Below are positions 11,785 to 24,426 of a stretch of DNA of 64,000 nt, one piece after another (positions within the stretch are counted from its first letter, which is position 1; every line of letters begins with the position of its first letter). The notes under the pieces were generated by a model. That model did no database searches. It was not told the DNA's origin and saw nothing but the letters and a program-made list of their open reading frames with translations. The stretch is from Erythrophleum ivorense. Lineage: Eukaryota > Streptophyta > Magnoliopsida > Fabales > Fabaceae. The stretch is from positions 56,437,088 through 56,501,087 of the forward strand of contig JAIUCV010000003.1 in the NCBI GenBank assembly GCA_026724425.1, in the 5' to 3' direction. The position numbers were made by a program, and so were the translations under genes.

Positions 11785-13584
11785 TCTCAAATTCAAGTGT
11801 TTCTCTCTCTTAGCTCTCTTTTTTGGTATTTGCTTGTTGACATACGTAGCAGAATAAGGAATTCACGTTATATATATATATATAAGAAGTTTGGATAAAG
11901 TTTTATTTACGTAGTATATATCCACCTACACTTCCCCTAATCTTTTATGTGTATATTTTATTTTTATTTTATATCAACATATAATATTATATTTGTTTCA
12001 ATTAGGCTTTAATATGTATCTTCTTTAATCAATTACTAAAACATTAGAGTTTGATCAGCACTTGAAAATCAAAATAAGTATACCAATAACTGCATTATTA
12101 GCAAATCAAATATATCTGATAGCTTTACTTCTATGTATATCTCAAAGGCTGTTGATTTTATATACTTTTATATATTATATATCAAAAGAATTTTCATTTG
12201 TTTATTCATTTTGGTAAAACTAAAAAATAAATTTGATATAAAATATTTTATGTAAAATAATAGGTTATAAAATAATATTCTTATTTTATTCACATTTTGA
12301 AGCCAATATATACATGCAAGAATATTATTTTATATTATTTTAAGCATACTTTGAAACCAAAATGTGTAATTGAAACAATCAGTTTTAATAAAATTCTAAC
12401 AGAATAGTAGTTAATAGGCAGTTAAAACGATAGCTACTTTATTCTCCCAAAACCTAATAATTTGCGATAAGGATATTTAGTCATTCTAAAATACTACAAA
12501 TAACTAATTATGATCTGAATGGAATCATAATCTGATAACAATCACATAGGCTTAGCGGTTTTTGTTCAAAATCTTTTATACTAATTCTTGTTTTTATTTT
12601 TTTAAATTTGGTTTCATTGTTGTACTTGTTATGAATACTTCTTAAATATATTTACTATACTTAAGATAATTGGAATTATCTAATTAAACCTTACTAAAAT
12701 GTGTTTTTAAGTGATGGGATCTACATTTTGATGAATTTTTATATATTTTGACTTCTCACACTGAATCTTCACTACTTATTTTATTAAAAATTTGTTTGAC
12801 AGGATAACATCATTGTAAGCAAAATAAATACTATTTTGATGGCCCAATAATTTTTCCAAAATCCAATTGATGATAAGAAAACTTAAAATTAAAATTAAAG
12901 GTATTAAGAATAAAGTTCATGTGATCATTAAAATCCAATATGATGACAAATACACATTTATTTTATCTTAACTCACGAGACAAAAAGCTTTTCTTAAGTT
13001 ATATAAAACTTTAGTGGAGGCTATCCTTTACAGGCGCTGGTCTTGGACAAAAAGGAATTTGAACTAAAAACTTTATTCTTTTAGGAAACAATGTGGTAGG
13101 AAAAGTCTACAAGGAAAGAGAAGATACACTTTCTTCTTCTCACGGCAGTTTTGCGTCACACCACAAGGAAAGAGTTGTAAATAAACTCAAACTAAGTGTG
13201 TATTGTTATTGTGTAACTCTTATATTTGGTAAAGAAAATCCCTTAGGTTTGAAGGAGATTAGACGCAAGACAACAGTTCAAATCAAAATAATTATTGGTG
13301 TTTTCATCCTTATCTGTTTATTTCATTTTTATTTCTAATTCTATCTAAGTTGAGTTTAAATCTCGGCTAACTAAAACTTATTCATTGCATTGAGTTTTCA
13401 TTTCAAATTTATATTCATACTTAAATCAATCTTTCATTTATTTGTCCATTTGAAACATTAATTTGTTGAGTTTTGGAATTTAATTGCATTAAAACTATTT
13501 TTTGCACAAAAACACCTACTTAGCCCATCTGGGTGTATCTTTAATTATGATACCTTCAAATTCTCTTACGGTCTCCACAAATGT
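11785..13584. other. Upstream region of NAC-A and AT-rich spacer
   Basis: 11785-11900 is the likely promoter and 5' UTR of NAC-A, with an (AT)n/TATA run at 11869-11884. The rest is AT-rich. Near 13020-13340 some sequence has the look of an LTR end, but no partner copy or TSD was found. The frame at 13093-13338 plus has no recognisable domain. Confidence 0.4.
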
Positions 13585-14064
13585 TTAAAGAACCAAGCAA
13601 TTCTTTTCTTAATCAATTACTTGGAGAGATAATAAGGATGACCAAGACAAAATAAATGATCTCTAATGACAATTCTAAATGCAGAGAAATTATATTTTGC
13701 CATTCTCTCTCCTTGAGATGTACAAGTTTAATTTTTTAATTGAGCCAATCCTTTTTAATAATCACAATTTTTTATACAATATTAATTCATATGAGATATG
13801 TACTTCTTATGTCTTTTAAAAAAATTATTGTGTTGTAGATGCTATTGAAAAAAAACACTTTCTTTAAAAAAAGAGTAAAATTTAATATTTCATGAAAATT
13901 TATAAAAGTCACTTTCAAAAGTGGAGCTAATTGATAAAGTGTTTGTTAATAATTTTTAAAAAGGATGTTATAATTATGTTAAAATAATGATAATAGGTAT
14001 ATGCTAGAAGTTGTTTTTCAAACACTAAAAATCCCAAAAACATATTTTTTTCCAAATTATTAGA
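13585..14064 (+). pseudogene. NAC 3'-end relic and flank, paralogous to 49026-49786
   Basis: The stretch from about 13585 aligns, in the same orientation, with 49026-49786. It starts with the words for SFNEPDNSFFNQLLEE in the other copy and continues through the noncoding flank (TTATGTTAAAATAATG near 13975 and near 49770). In the 49-kb copy the first part encodes a NAC C-terminal tail. Here only a short, disrupted piece of it remains. The left border of a solo LTR at 14070 cuts off the right side. Confidence 0.6.
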
Positions 14065-14523
14065 ATAATTGATAATTCCCAACTATTCATGTTTTTCTCT
14101 TAGTAAAGATGATGTTAGCCTCCAATTATAGGTTTAATAATACTTTTATAGATAAAATAAATATATTTAGGATGAATAGCTCTATGCTCAATTTTTACTT
14201 GGAAAATAATAGTTTTTGTCTTAACTTTAAGTATATTGATAACTAATTGCACTTTGTTTTTGTTATAGGATGCATGCTTCAGAAAGGATTAAGTATTCTC
14301 AGGTGAAAAAGGCTTCAAAGCTAGTTTCTGCATTATTTTGGAAAGCTCGTCGTGGCTCAGAGTTCATCACACTACGACTGAAAGGGAAAAAACCAGAGAG
14401 TAGCGTGCTAGGCAACTTGTGCCATGGCGCATCCTATTATCACCGTGACTAAACTCTAACTAGAAGTTGATGATGCCGTGGCAAGAGCGTGCTGAGCCGC
14501 AGTGCTAGTCGAGTGAAGCTAAG

Positions 14524-16171
14524 TGTTGCTTTCTTTGAAGCGTATAGGCAATATAGTGATAAGAAAATATCGTTCCCTCGAGGATTTGTTGTCAAAACAA
14601 TGCCAAGTACTGAAATTCACACCCTAATTTAAATCAAGCAAATCAATTCTTAAATGTTGGTGTTAAAAAGAAATTGTTTATGGATTCTAAGCTATATAGA
14701 AGTCGAGGTTAGTATTTAGATTTCTGGGTGAATATTAGCATATAGGATTATTAGTCCTCTTATACTTCATAGCAATTAGCTCAACATTCATTCCCTTATG
14801 CTCTCAATGGTAATACATGTTGGTCTAGGATTCTGTTGTTCCTATATATATTTTTCCAAATCTTATATAGGGTACCTCGTTAATTTTATAATCCCTTACA
14901 AAATCAACTAAGATCAATCTATGATTACAATACCTAATTGGACCATGTGAGGTTATTGAGTATATTCCTATCTGAGTAACTAAGCCATCCACTTACCTTA
15001 GCAAATTTCAAGCACCCACACCACTCAACTTTTGATCTAACCTCCATTTCCCTTTCCCAAGTTCAAGTGAGGTATCAAATCAATCTAAATGTTGGCCAAT
15101 CAATCAGAAAGCATGAAGTATAAAGTTGAATGAACAAACATCTACCATTGATTGCAAAATTAGAATGAAAAACAACCACTAATCCATACAAGAGTTCTGA
15201 ATAATCCTAGATTAGATATGGTTTAGCTATACATGATCATAAAAACAAAAGACAAACTTGAAGCAACAATCAAATACATCAGAAAAAATGATAAAGACAG
15301 AAGAAAGGAAGAAGAAACTCAAAAATGCAATGGGTTCAACTTCAATCTTCAATCTCTAGTTTCACTTTGCCTCCAAATGTCTTCTTAGCTCTTCCCCTAG
15401 CCTCTACACCCTTGAAACAACACAAAACTAACCCAAAATGATGGTTGCTTCGACTCCCCTTCTCATATGAAGCTTCAAACCCTCGGAAATTCTGAAAGCA
15501 AAACGCTGCGTTCAGTTAATTCGTATTACGTCGTGGCTCAGAATATTGCGCCGCGGTGAGATTTGGTTCTGCAAGACTAAGCGCCACGGCGAGGTTTGGT
15601 TTTGTGTGAATTCTGAGGGTATGCATGTTCCTCACCTCGGCGCAAATATTTCTGCCTCGGCGAGTTTTAGTTCTATATGACTTTTCGCCGCGGCTCAACA
15701 CTCACACGCCGAGGATTTGACTCTAATCCATTAGTGCCACGGCTCCTCAGTATCTTGCCATGGTGATATTTGATTTTGATTGAATTCTTGCCACAGCAAA
15801 GACATTATCCACTACAGCGCACATTATACAGCATGCTTTCCCTTGGATATTGCACTTTCCGCCTTGGCACAATGAAACTTGGCTGCGGCGAGATATGCAA
15901 AACCAATACTTTGCAGCCTTTTTCTCCTGAAATTGCTCAATACTCTCAAAACATGCATCCTACAAGAAAAACAAAGTGTGATTAGTCATCAACATACTCA
16001 AAAATTAAGGTAAAAATGATGATTTTTCAAATAAGTATTGAGTATAGAGCTATTCATCCTAAGTATGTTCATTTTCTTCTATGGAAGTATTATTTATCCT
16101 ATAAGTGGAGGCTAACATCATATTTACTGAAAGAAAATATGTACAATAACATAAATAGTTGGGAATTATCA
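14524..16171 (-). mobile_element. 3' LTR (family A) of the nested Athila-like element
   Basis: The complete LTR is 1648 bp. On the plus strand it begins TGTTGCTTTC and ends GGAATTATCA. It is directly repeated at 24427-26017. About 15530-15900 is a GC-rich array of imperfect palindromes such as GCCGCGGC and GCCACGGC. The frames at 14270, 15516 and 15770 are parts of this LTR or of the older LTR, not genes. Confidence 0.9.
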
Positions 16172-16186
16172 CACCCCCAAATTTGA
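16172..16186 (-). other. Polypurine tract beside the 3' LTR
   Basis: Read on the minus strand, AAATTTGGGGGTG lies directly before the LTR start TGATAATTCC. This is where plus-strand DNA synthesis of an LTR element is primed. Confidence 0.7.
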
Positions 16187-17721
16187 ACTTTTACTCGTCC
16201 TCGAGCAAAACAAATCAAAAACACTATTAGATTGACCATTGGCCGTGGGAACATTAGTGATTGCTGAAGTCCTCACTTGCTGTATCAGAAAGTGTATTCA
16301 ATAGGAAGAACAGACCATATATGCTAGAAGCAAAGTTCAAACGATAAAAGTAAGGCTTTCAACCAATTCAAAGTGTGTGTATGAATTTGGCCAAACACTC
16401 ATCTCAAGCAAGCATCAGAATTAATTTTCTACACTCTAACATGTATAACCAGCCTCAACAATAGATACTTCATAAGCTCACCTTTTTCCCTCTCTCCAAT
16501 AAATTAGGTACCACAAAACCACTAGATCAAAAGGACTTTTAAGCTTGTAATGGGGCTAGGGTTTTGGCTACCAAGAACAGGCAAAGTCAGTACAAAAGGT
16601 CTTGAGAAAATCTATGTGATAGTCTACACAAACCGGAGGTCCTCTCAATGCATCTTCAGTAATGATTTAAAGGGATATCCATCTCAAATATTTTTTTTTT
16701 TGTTTTTTGTTTTGTTTTTGTTGTTGTTGTTTTTGTTGTTATGGTAGAGATCAACCATACTACTTGTTTCCTCATCCTCATGAATGCACTATTATCCTTT
16801 TCTCAAGACAAGGGCAGGATTACAGACTTTTATAAGGCCAGTCAAGTTTAGGTACTTCTGTTAGTAACTCCAGGACAACAGAATGAAATACCATCTCCAA
16901 CGGTTTCTTTCCTTCTTCTTTTTTTAATGAACAGGCTCAAATTAGATTCAAGTGTTTATGTAATTACAATAGGGTCAGGCTAGAAAGGCACAATCTCAAC
17001 CAAGGAATGCATGAATCATCTTTAAAGGTTATGCCATACCTATTAGTTTGCCTTGAGAGGGTAGGAGATAAGTTCTAAAGCCCTGGATTTGAGACTAGCC
17101 ATACAAATTAGATTACAGGGAATTTTCTCCTAGAACTAGCAATTGATTTATGGATTGGCCAATGGTGCATATTAAGTTTTCAAATTGGAAGATTTCCTAA
17201 TTTAGGCATTTGAACTAAGATCACAACATAGATAGTATAGAATTCCTACCAAATATCTCTTGAAACAAAACACTATCATTGGAAGTAGGCAACAACAAAA
17301 CCAGCAAGCCAACAGACAAACTAATTTGAAATGAATTTCAAAAATTTTCTTGACAAAGAAAAGTTCAAGAACAAAATTTCATGTTATTCCCATCAATTAT
17401 ATTTGTCTAAACTATCCTACCCCCAAACTTAAAATTAACATTGTCCCTAATATTAAGGAACAAGGAAAGCTTAAGAGAATTAAGGCAAATAATCTGTGTA
17501 TAAAGAAAATTTTTGTGTTTGTTCATGTTTTTGTTGTTTTTTTGTTTTAGATGTTGAACAAAATGAGAAATGAAAGATAAAGACAATCACATAAACAAAA
17601 TAATAATAAAGAAAACATTAAAACAACTCTTACTGACAACCAAATAAAACAGTCAAAGGTCATAATGCTGAAAACTAAATTGATGCAATTGACATAAAGC
17701 AAAAAGAAACAGAGAAGGGTG
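16187..17721 (-). other. 3' noncoding spacer of the Athila-like element
   Basis: No domain is recognised between the env-like frame and the polypurine tract. The stretch includes T/G-rich low-complexity sequence at about 16690-16740. Long noncoding spacers around the env-like frame are usual in this branch. Confidence 0.6.
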
Positions 17722-18891
17722 TTAGATGTTAGGGTCCTGTGGTGGCTGCTCAGATGACTCCGGAGGTGGCTCCTGAGGTGGTGAGCCAGCAGGACTGAGT
17801 ACAAAGCTAGGAGGAGGTGGAAGCTCAGATAGGTCCCACTGTAGACGGCTAGCTAATTGTCTTCAACATTGGTACTGCCAACAGTCCATGGCCTACGCTC
17901 GGAGGGAAAGATCCTGCATCATCGCAAATAAAGTCTCCAAGGAATGTGTCTGCGCCGGAGCTGGTGGCATATCCTAAGGTAGCAGATGGGGTTACTGATC
18001 GAGCTCAACTGGAAACTCCACTAGCTCCTCAATAGGCTACTCCATTGGCTCATCCATAGGCTCCTCTATCAGCTCATTTTCCTTAGCCTCCAGATCACCA
18101 ATCATCAAGATAGAAAATGGCTTCCTCGGAGGAAAGAGCTCCTCTATCGGTTCAAACGGTACCCCAGCGTCGGTGCACAACTCCATGATCAAATGAGGAT
18201 GTGCAAGGTTGGAAACTGTAGACTAGGAGATCTTCTTAATGCTCACAAGGATAATATAACCGACATCTATCGACCTCCCAGTCATGATGAGGTAAATTAG
18301 AATAGCCCAATCAATGGTTAAATCACTCAAATGGCCACTTGAGAGCAAGTTGGTGCAGATGAAGTGGGCCCAATAGCGGGCCACTCGATTCAAATTACCC
18401 CGTAAAATGCCCTTGGGTACCCCTCTTGACATCTTCCAAAAATTCCAGCCCGAGAGAGTCAGTTCTGCAACAACGTCATCTAAATCGGGACTCTCCACAC
18501 CCAGCCGGTACATGTAGAACTCACAGTCAGCTACCAAAGAAAGGTGGTATTTGTCTTGAATCACTTGTTCATTGATAGTAACCATGCGCCCTCAGACTCT
18601 ATACAGGTGCTCGCGACAAAATAAGGCGTTGGTGTAGAATTCCCGGACGATGGGCACCACAGCGGCTACTGGCTCATAACAAAATGTGCCCGATCGTCTA
18701 GTGGATATTTGATCCGCTACTTCCTAACTCTCAGTAGGCGCAATGCTGAATTTCCTTCTTGGAATCAAAGCTCGGTGAAAAATGACTTCATTATATCACT
18801 CCTGAGCTGCCAGGGACACAAAGCGAGAACGATCAAAGGAAGCAGCAGATGATGATGATGCTTCACCCTGGGCTTTCTTTTTAGGAGCCAT
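17722..18891 (-). pseudogene. env-like ORF of Athila element, decayed
   Basis: A single frame of 390 codons can be followed from ATG at 18891 (MAPKKKAQGEASSSS, a Lys- and Ser-rich start) to TAA at 17722 after a Pro-rich end (SPPQEPPPESSEQPP). The middle has VARYWAHFICTNLL and LTIDWAILIYLIMTGRSIDVG, the signature of the plant transposon protein domain found after pol in Athila elements. The role is unproven; it is called env-like from its position. At least seven in-frame stops (for example after LAAQE, after TES, and after VSIKKIS at 18223) but no change of frame are seen. Most stops fit Gln or Arg codons altered by C-to-T change. Confidence 0.75.
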
Positions 18892-20568
18892 CCAGAAGAA
18901 ACCTACCAAGAGAATGTAAAACCAATTAATAAGGGCAACTAAGCAACCAAGATGAAACAATAGCCCTAAACTTCTGCAAATTTAGTCTTGGCTAAACAAT
19001 TAGGATCCCGCTCTAAAAAAGAAATTCAACCAACATGCAAGCACCATGAGCCATGATCTATAATTTGATACTTGAACAATTGCACAACCTATGATCTATA
19101 TACTCTATAATCCCAGCGGCCACACCATGGAATAAAATGATTGTCCAGACACTTCTAACCAAAGGAGACATATGGAGAAGCCAGTGTTGCACACAAACAA
19201 AGGCAAATCAACAACCAACTCTCTTTCAAGCATTTTATCAAACAGTTTGTGTGCAAGAAGGCCATTCCAAAATTTGAAGCATTTAAGACATCCTTGAGGC
19301 ATCATCTATCATTTATGTGCAAATAAGGAGGAAAAAATAGACAAAGGCATGCAGAAAAGAGCCAAACAAATTGATAAGTTCATTTAGGCATTTTAGTAAA
19401 TAGGTGGTGCGCATGAAATTCCTTTAAAATGAAAATGCTCAACCTAGATCAATGGATGTCCATGTAATTAGAATTACTCATTCAGAATAGTAGCAAAAGA
19501 GTCAACTAATGCAATATAAGGACTGGCGATGGATACTTACCTGGAATTTCAAACTAACGAAATTGAATAAGGTTGGAAGAATGAGATGGAGACGCGGCGG
19601 AGGGAAAAGAACGAAACAATGGGGAGAATGGGAACTCTGAGTAGTTAAACGTAGAGGAGAGAATGGAAATAGAGAAAAAGATAACGGCGAAGGGGGTGGG
19701 GGAAGTGCGCCGGCTGAAGAGAACTGCCAAATAAAAATAATAAGCCACTTTTAAAATGTTTCGATACTTCTTTTTTTATTTGATTTGCGACTCACGTCGC
19801 GGCTAAATATAGTGAGCCGTGGCGAATATCAACACTGCCACCCAGTAAAAACAGCCCAGCAAGACTCAAGCTGCAGCGAATATCAACACTGCCACCCAGT
19901 AAAAATAGCCCAGCACGACTCAAGCCGCGGGGAGATAAATCACGTCGCCGCCAATTTTGCTATTGCACCAAAAGGCGCTGTGGCTGTGTTCATAGAGCCA
20001 CAACGAAATTCGACACTGACTCTCATACCCAAATTTCTTTATAAGATTCACGCTGTGGCTATATTTTACACACCACGGCGAGTTTTGCTACTGCCCTCTT
20101 ACATGCTACTGCGAAAATGGTTACGTCGAAGTGAGTTTTGCCACTGATTGCATGTATGCCACGACGGATAATATTGAGCCACGACACAAACCTACCCTGA
20201 TGTAACTATTAAAAAATTTTGCCTACTCTCACTGCTGTAGCACTATTCTTTTACTTTGAACACATTAAGTTTGAAATTTAAAGCATAGAACAAGTCAGAA
20301 GTCAATTTTATAAAGTCAGAAATACTCTCTCTTCTTTGCTTTTATGATCTTGGCCTCACTATTGCATAAATTGCTCGAAATTTTTCCCATAGCTCTGCAT
20401 GATTAGCACCCTTCACTAGATTCTCCTGAAACCAAAAACATGCAACCAAAAGTTACCCATACAAAATTCTGACATTCTTTATTTTCAAAAATAAAAACAA
20501 GGAAAAGAACTTGGGTTGCCTCCCAAGAAGCGTTAAGTTTATAGTCCTTAGCCCGACTGTCGATGACT
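18892..20568 (-). other. Spacer between pol and env-like frame
   Basis: No coding pattern is recognised. 19780-20190 carries many GC-rich words like those in the family-A LTR, including a 54-bp tandem duplication at 19822-19929. Frames at 19105, 19554 and 19785 have no known domain. Confidence 0.55.
19822..19929. repeat. Two-copy tandem repeat, 54-bp period
   Basis: The unit GCGAATATCAACACTGCC starting at about 19822 recurs at about 19876, followed in both by CACCCAGTAAAAA and CAGCCCAGCA. It lies in the GC-motif-rich spacer of the Athila-like element. Confidence 0.8.
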
Positions 20569-23500
20569 TCACATGCAATCCTTCAGGGTAATCGTGGACT
20601 TTTGACGGTCCACCTCTCCTCCTTGATAGTGTTTGAGTCTCTGACCATTGACATTGAATTTTCTATTCAACTCCTTTTCCATGATCTCCACCGCACTGAA
20701 CGAAGAGACATCAACTACTTCAAAAGGTCCTGACCACCTTGACTTGAGCTTGCCCTGAAAGAGCTTACGCCTTAAGTTATACAGCAATACCAGTTGACCG
20801 AGCTTAAACTTCCTCGATAAAATTTTTCTGTCATGCCATTGCTTTGTCCTTTCTTTGTAGAGCTTGGAACTTTCATAAGCATGAAATCAGAATTCATCTA
20901 GCTCGTTAAGTTGCAATAGTCTTTTCCCACCAGCTCTTCTCGAGTCAAAATTTAATTTTATTACAGCCCAAAAAGCATTGTGCTCGAGTTCGACTGGTAG
21001 GTGACAAGCTTTACCAAAGACAAGCTTGTAAGGAGACATGCCAATTGGAGTTTTGAATGTTGTACAATAGGCCTACAAAGCATCATCTAATTTCTCAGCC
21101 CAATCCTTTCTTGAGGGGCCCACCATTTTCTCCAAAATCCTCTTTATCTCTCGATTAGACACTTCACACTGGCCATTAGTCTGAGGATGATATGCCAAGG
21201 CCATCTTCTGTTACACTTCATATTTCTTTAGGAATGCCTTGAGCTGGTGATTGTTGAAATGGGTTCCCTCATCACTAATGATTGCTCTAGGGGCCCCAAA
21301 TCTGGTAAGGATGTTCTTCTTTAGAAATTTCATTACCACCCTCACATCATTAGTGTAACAGGCCACTGCCTCAATCTACTTTGTCACATATTCCACAGCA
21401 ACAAGTATGTATTAGTTGTTTTGAGAAGAGGTGAAAGGCCCCATGAAGTCTATCCCCCAAATATCAAATGCTTTCACTTTCAAAATATTATTCAGAGGCA
21501 TCTCATGTCGTTTAGATAGGTTACCAGCTCTTTGGCACTTGTCACATCTCCTTACAAAAAGTATGGGCATCCTTGAACAATGAAGGCCAATAAAAGCACA
21601 ATTGGAGGATTTTGGCTACAGTTCGTTGTCCATTAAAATGTCCTTCATACTCAGCTGCATGACATCTCAGTAAGATAGATTCTTGCTCCTCATCTAGGAT
21701 ACACCTTCGCAGTATTTGATCCGCACACATTTTAAATAGGAAGGGCTCGTCCCAAACATACAACTTCACATCATGCAGAAATCTCTTCCTTTAGTGTAAG
21801 CTTAAATCTGGAGGCAATACATGGCACACCAGATAATTTACATAATCTACGTACCATGGCATTTTGTTTTGCTCCATAAAAAATAAGCTCTCATCCGGAA
21901 ATGTCTCACTGATCTGTTTCTCTTGATCATCCTGAGGTTCAATACTCAGTCTAGACAAATGATTGGCCACATAGTTCTCAGTACCCTTTTTATCAACTAT
22001 CTCCAGATCAAATTCTTGCAGAAGCAAAACCCACAGAATAAGCCTTGGTTTGGAGTCCTTCTTCTTAATCAAATACTCAATGGGCGAATGGTCTGTGAAA
22101 ACCGTAACCTTGGCACCCACCAAATAAGATCTGAACTTCTCAAATGCATATACTACTGCCAACAACTCTTTTTTGATGGTGGTATAATTCAGTTGAGCCT
22201 CCGATAGAGTTTTACTGGCATAGTATATTGGGTGAAAGAGCCTCCTTTTCCTTTACCCTAGGGTAGCCCCCACAGCGTAATCGCTGGCATCACACATCAC
22301 TTCAAAAGGTTCGGCCCAGTTAGGTTCCATGATAATAGGGGCAGATATTAATTTCTTCTTTAACTCCTCAAAAGCACTATGACACTGATGGTTAAACTTA
22401 AATGGAGTGTCTTTCTCAAGTAGTTGACAGAGGGTTTGGCAATTTTAGAAAAATCTTTAATAAACCTCTTGTAAAAGCCCACATGACCCAAAAAACTCTG
22501 AACTCTTTTTACACTAGTTCGAAGTGGAAGTTGCTCAATTAGAGAAATTTTAGCCTTATCCACCTCAAGGCCTTTACTAGAAACTCAATGACCAAGTACC
22601 ACCCCCTCTTGCACCATAAGATGGCACTTTAAGTGAGTCCCCAAAAACTAAGAAATCATTCATAAAAATCTCCATGGTCTGCTCAATCATATCGGAGAAA
22701 ATGGACATCATGCATCTCTGGAATGTAGTGGGTGCATTGCATAATCCAAATGGCATCCTTCTGAAAGTGAATGTGCCACAAGGACATGTGAAGGTTGTCT
22801 TTTCCTGATCTTCAGGGGCAGTGGCAATCTGATTATATCCCGAATACCCATCCAAGAAGTAAAAGTAGGCCTTCCCAGCTAATCTATCCAGCATTTGGTC
22901 AATGAAGGGTAATGGGAAATGATCTTTTCTAGTGGCAGTGTTGAGTTTTCGATAGTCCATACAAACCCACCACCCCGTCACTATCCTTGTGGGAATCAAC
23001 TCATTGTGGGTGTTAGCCACTACAGTTATGCCTCCTTTCTTGGGAATGCATTAGACTGGGCTCACCCAAGAGCTATCTGAAATTGGATAAATAATCCCCG
23101 CATCCAGCCATTTCAAAATTTTTTTCTTCACCACCTTCTTCATTATTGGGTTAAGCCTTCTCTGATGCTCGACAGATTTCTTGTTGTTGTCCTCCAATAG
23201 GATTTTATGCATTCAGACGAAGGGACTTATCCCTTTGATGTCTGCTATTGACCATCCCATGGCTTTCTTAAAACTGCCAAGCACTCGAAGAAGCTCCCTT
23301 TCTTGATGATTAGAGAGAGTAGCAAAGATTATTACTGGAAATGTGCATTCTTCCCGTAGGTAAGCATATTTCAAATGAGGAGGTAATGGCTTCAACTCTA
23401 GAGATGGAGGTTCCTCTATAGATGGCTTCAACACAGACTTGACTCCAATTGATGCATCCAGTGGTTCAAACTGTTGAGAAGCCTTGAAATGCTTTTAAGT

Positions 23501-23851
23501 AGCTTCCAACAGCTTAATACATTCTCTCACTCCATTATGCTCCTTCCTAGCTATTCCAACTAATGATGCTTCTAGAGGATCCTTAAGAGTTAATTCAATG
23601 AACTCATCATGTACTGCATGGGTGATTAGATGCACAAAGCAACATTCCTCTGGTTCATTCGGGCTTTTCATTGCCTTATACATGTTGAATGTCACCTCCT
23701 GGTCATTCACTCTCATAGTAATTTCTCCTTTTTGTACATCAATCAATGTTCTGCCAGTGGCCAAAAAGGGTCTTCCCAAAATGATCGGAATATCCTTATC
23801 TTTTTCATAATCCAAGACTATGAAATTTGCTAGAAAAATTAGCTTATCCAC
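20569..23851 (-). pseudogene. Decayed pol polyprotein (PR-RT-RNase H-INT) of Athila element
   Basis: Domains in order on the minus strand: end of the aspartic protease (ILGRPFLATGRTLIDVQKG, 23495-23851); reverse transcriptase (MDYRKLN, RKDHFPLPFIDQMLDRLAG, RRMPFGLCNAPTTFQRCM, 22577-23020); RT thumb in another frame (22360-22563); RNase H (TDHSPIEYL, 21791-22165); integrase zinc finger (CHAAEYEGHF, 21542-21769); integrase core (about 20800-21540, WGIDFMGPF and SDEGTHF visible between stops); integrase tail (GKLKSRWSGPFEV, 20569-20787). The RT catalytic box reads FMND where this branch has FMDD. Several stops and two changes of frame make it inactive. The protease start is cut off at 23851 by an LTR-B fragment. 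Confidence 0.9.
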
Positions 23852-24426
23852 TGATAAGTCCTAAATTGTCATGATTTTCTCAATATTTTAAGGGATTTAT
23901 CATATGAATATTGAACTTATTTTATGTTTTTTATTTATAAAATTAATAAATGTTAGTTAAGTTAGTATTTAGTAAGTTTTGGTTTTATTTCTTCACTTTT
24001 GATCTTCTTCTTTTTCGTTTTAGTTAAGTTGTATTTTGTGTTTTTATTTATATTTTTATGTTGCTAAATTATTTAATCTTTGTTAGTAGATTATAATTAT
24101 TAATTAGATAAATTTTATATTTTTGTAGGGTTACAATTATAAAGAAACAAGTTTAGAGGCTTTGAAATGCAAAGAATAAGTATTGAGATTTGTTGGAAAA
24201 TGATTAAAAAGAAAAAGAAAAAGAAAAAGGAAGAAACAAGAAGAAAAGACAAAAGAGCAAAAGATGGCGCTCAAAACCGCTGCTGAAGAAAATTCAACAC
24301 CACGGCAACAAAATTAAGCATTGCGGCCCATGGAGAAACAGAAGCTTACTTGGCCACGGCATAAATTTTCATGCCACAGCGCTTTTCACCACTGCTGAAA
24401 CAAATTCATCTGAGCCGCGGCGCATT
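23852..24426 (+). mobile_element. LTR family B fragment joined inside the Athila-like element
   Basis: It begins TGATAAGTCCTAAATTGTC directly at the cut protease frame and matches, inverted, the end of the LTR at 1-1258. It stops at about 24415-24430, where family-A LTR sequence (GAGGATTTTTTGTC) begins. Its orientation is opposite to that of the host element. It replaces gag, the primer-binding site and the last roughly 70 bases of the 5' LTR. Confidence 0.8.

Noticed and set aside
15516..15985. Frames with Arg-rich peptides in GC-rich DNA, possible small gene
   Set aside because: They lie in the repeated GC-motif array of the LTR, which is copied at 25.4-25.8 kb with different frames.
23598..23833. 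Two plus-strand frames opposite the protease
   Set aside because: They are shadows of the minus-strand aspartic protease frame of the Athila-like element.
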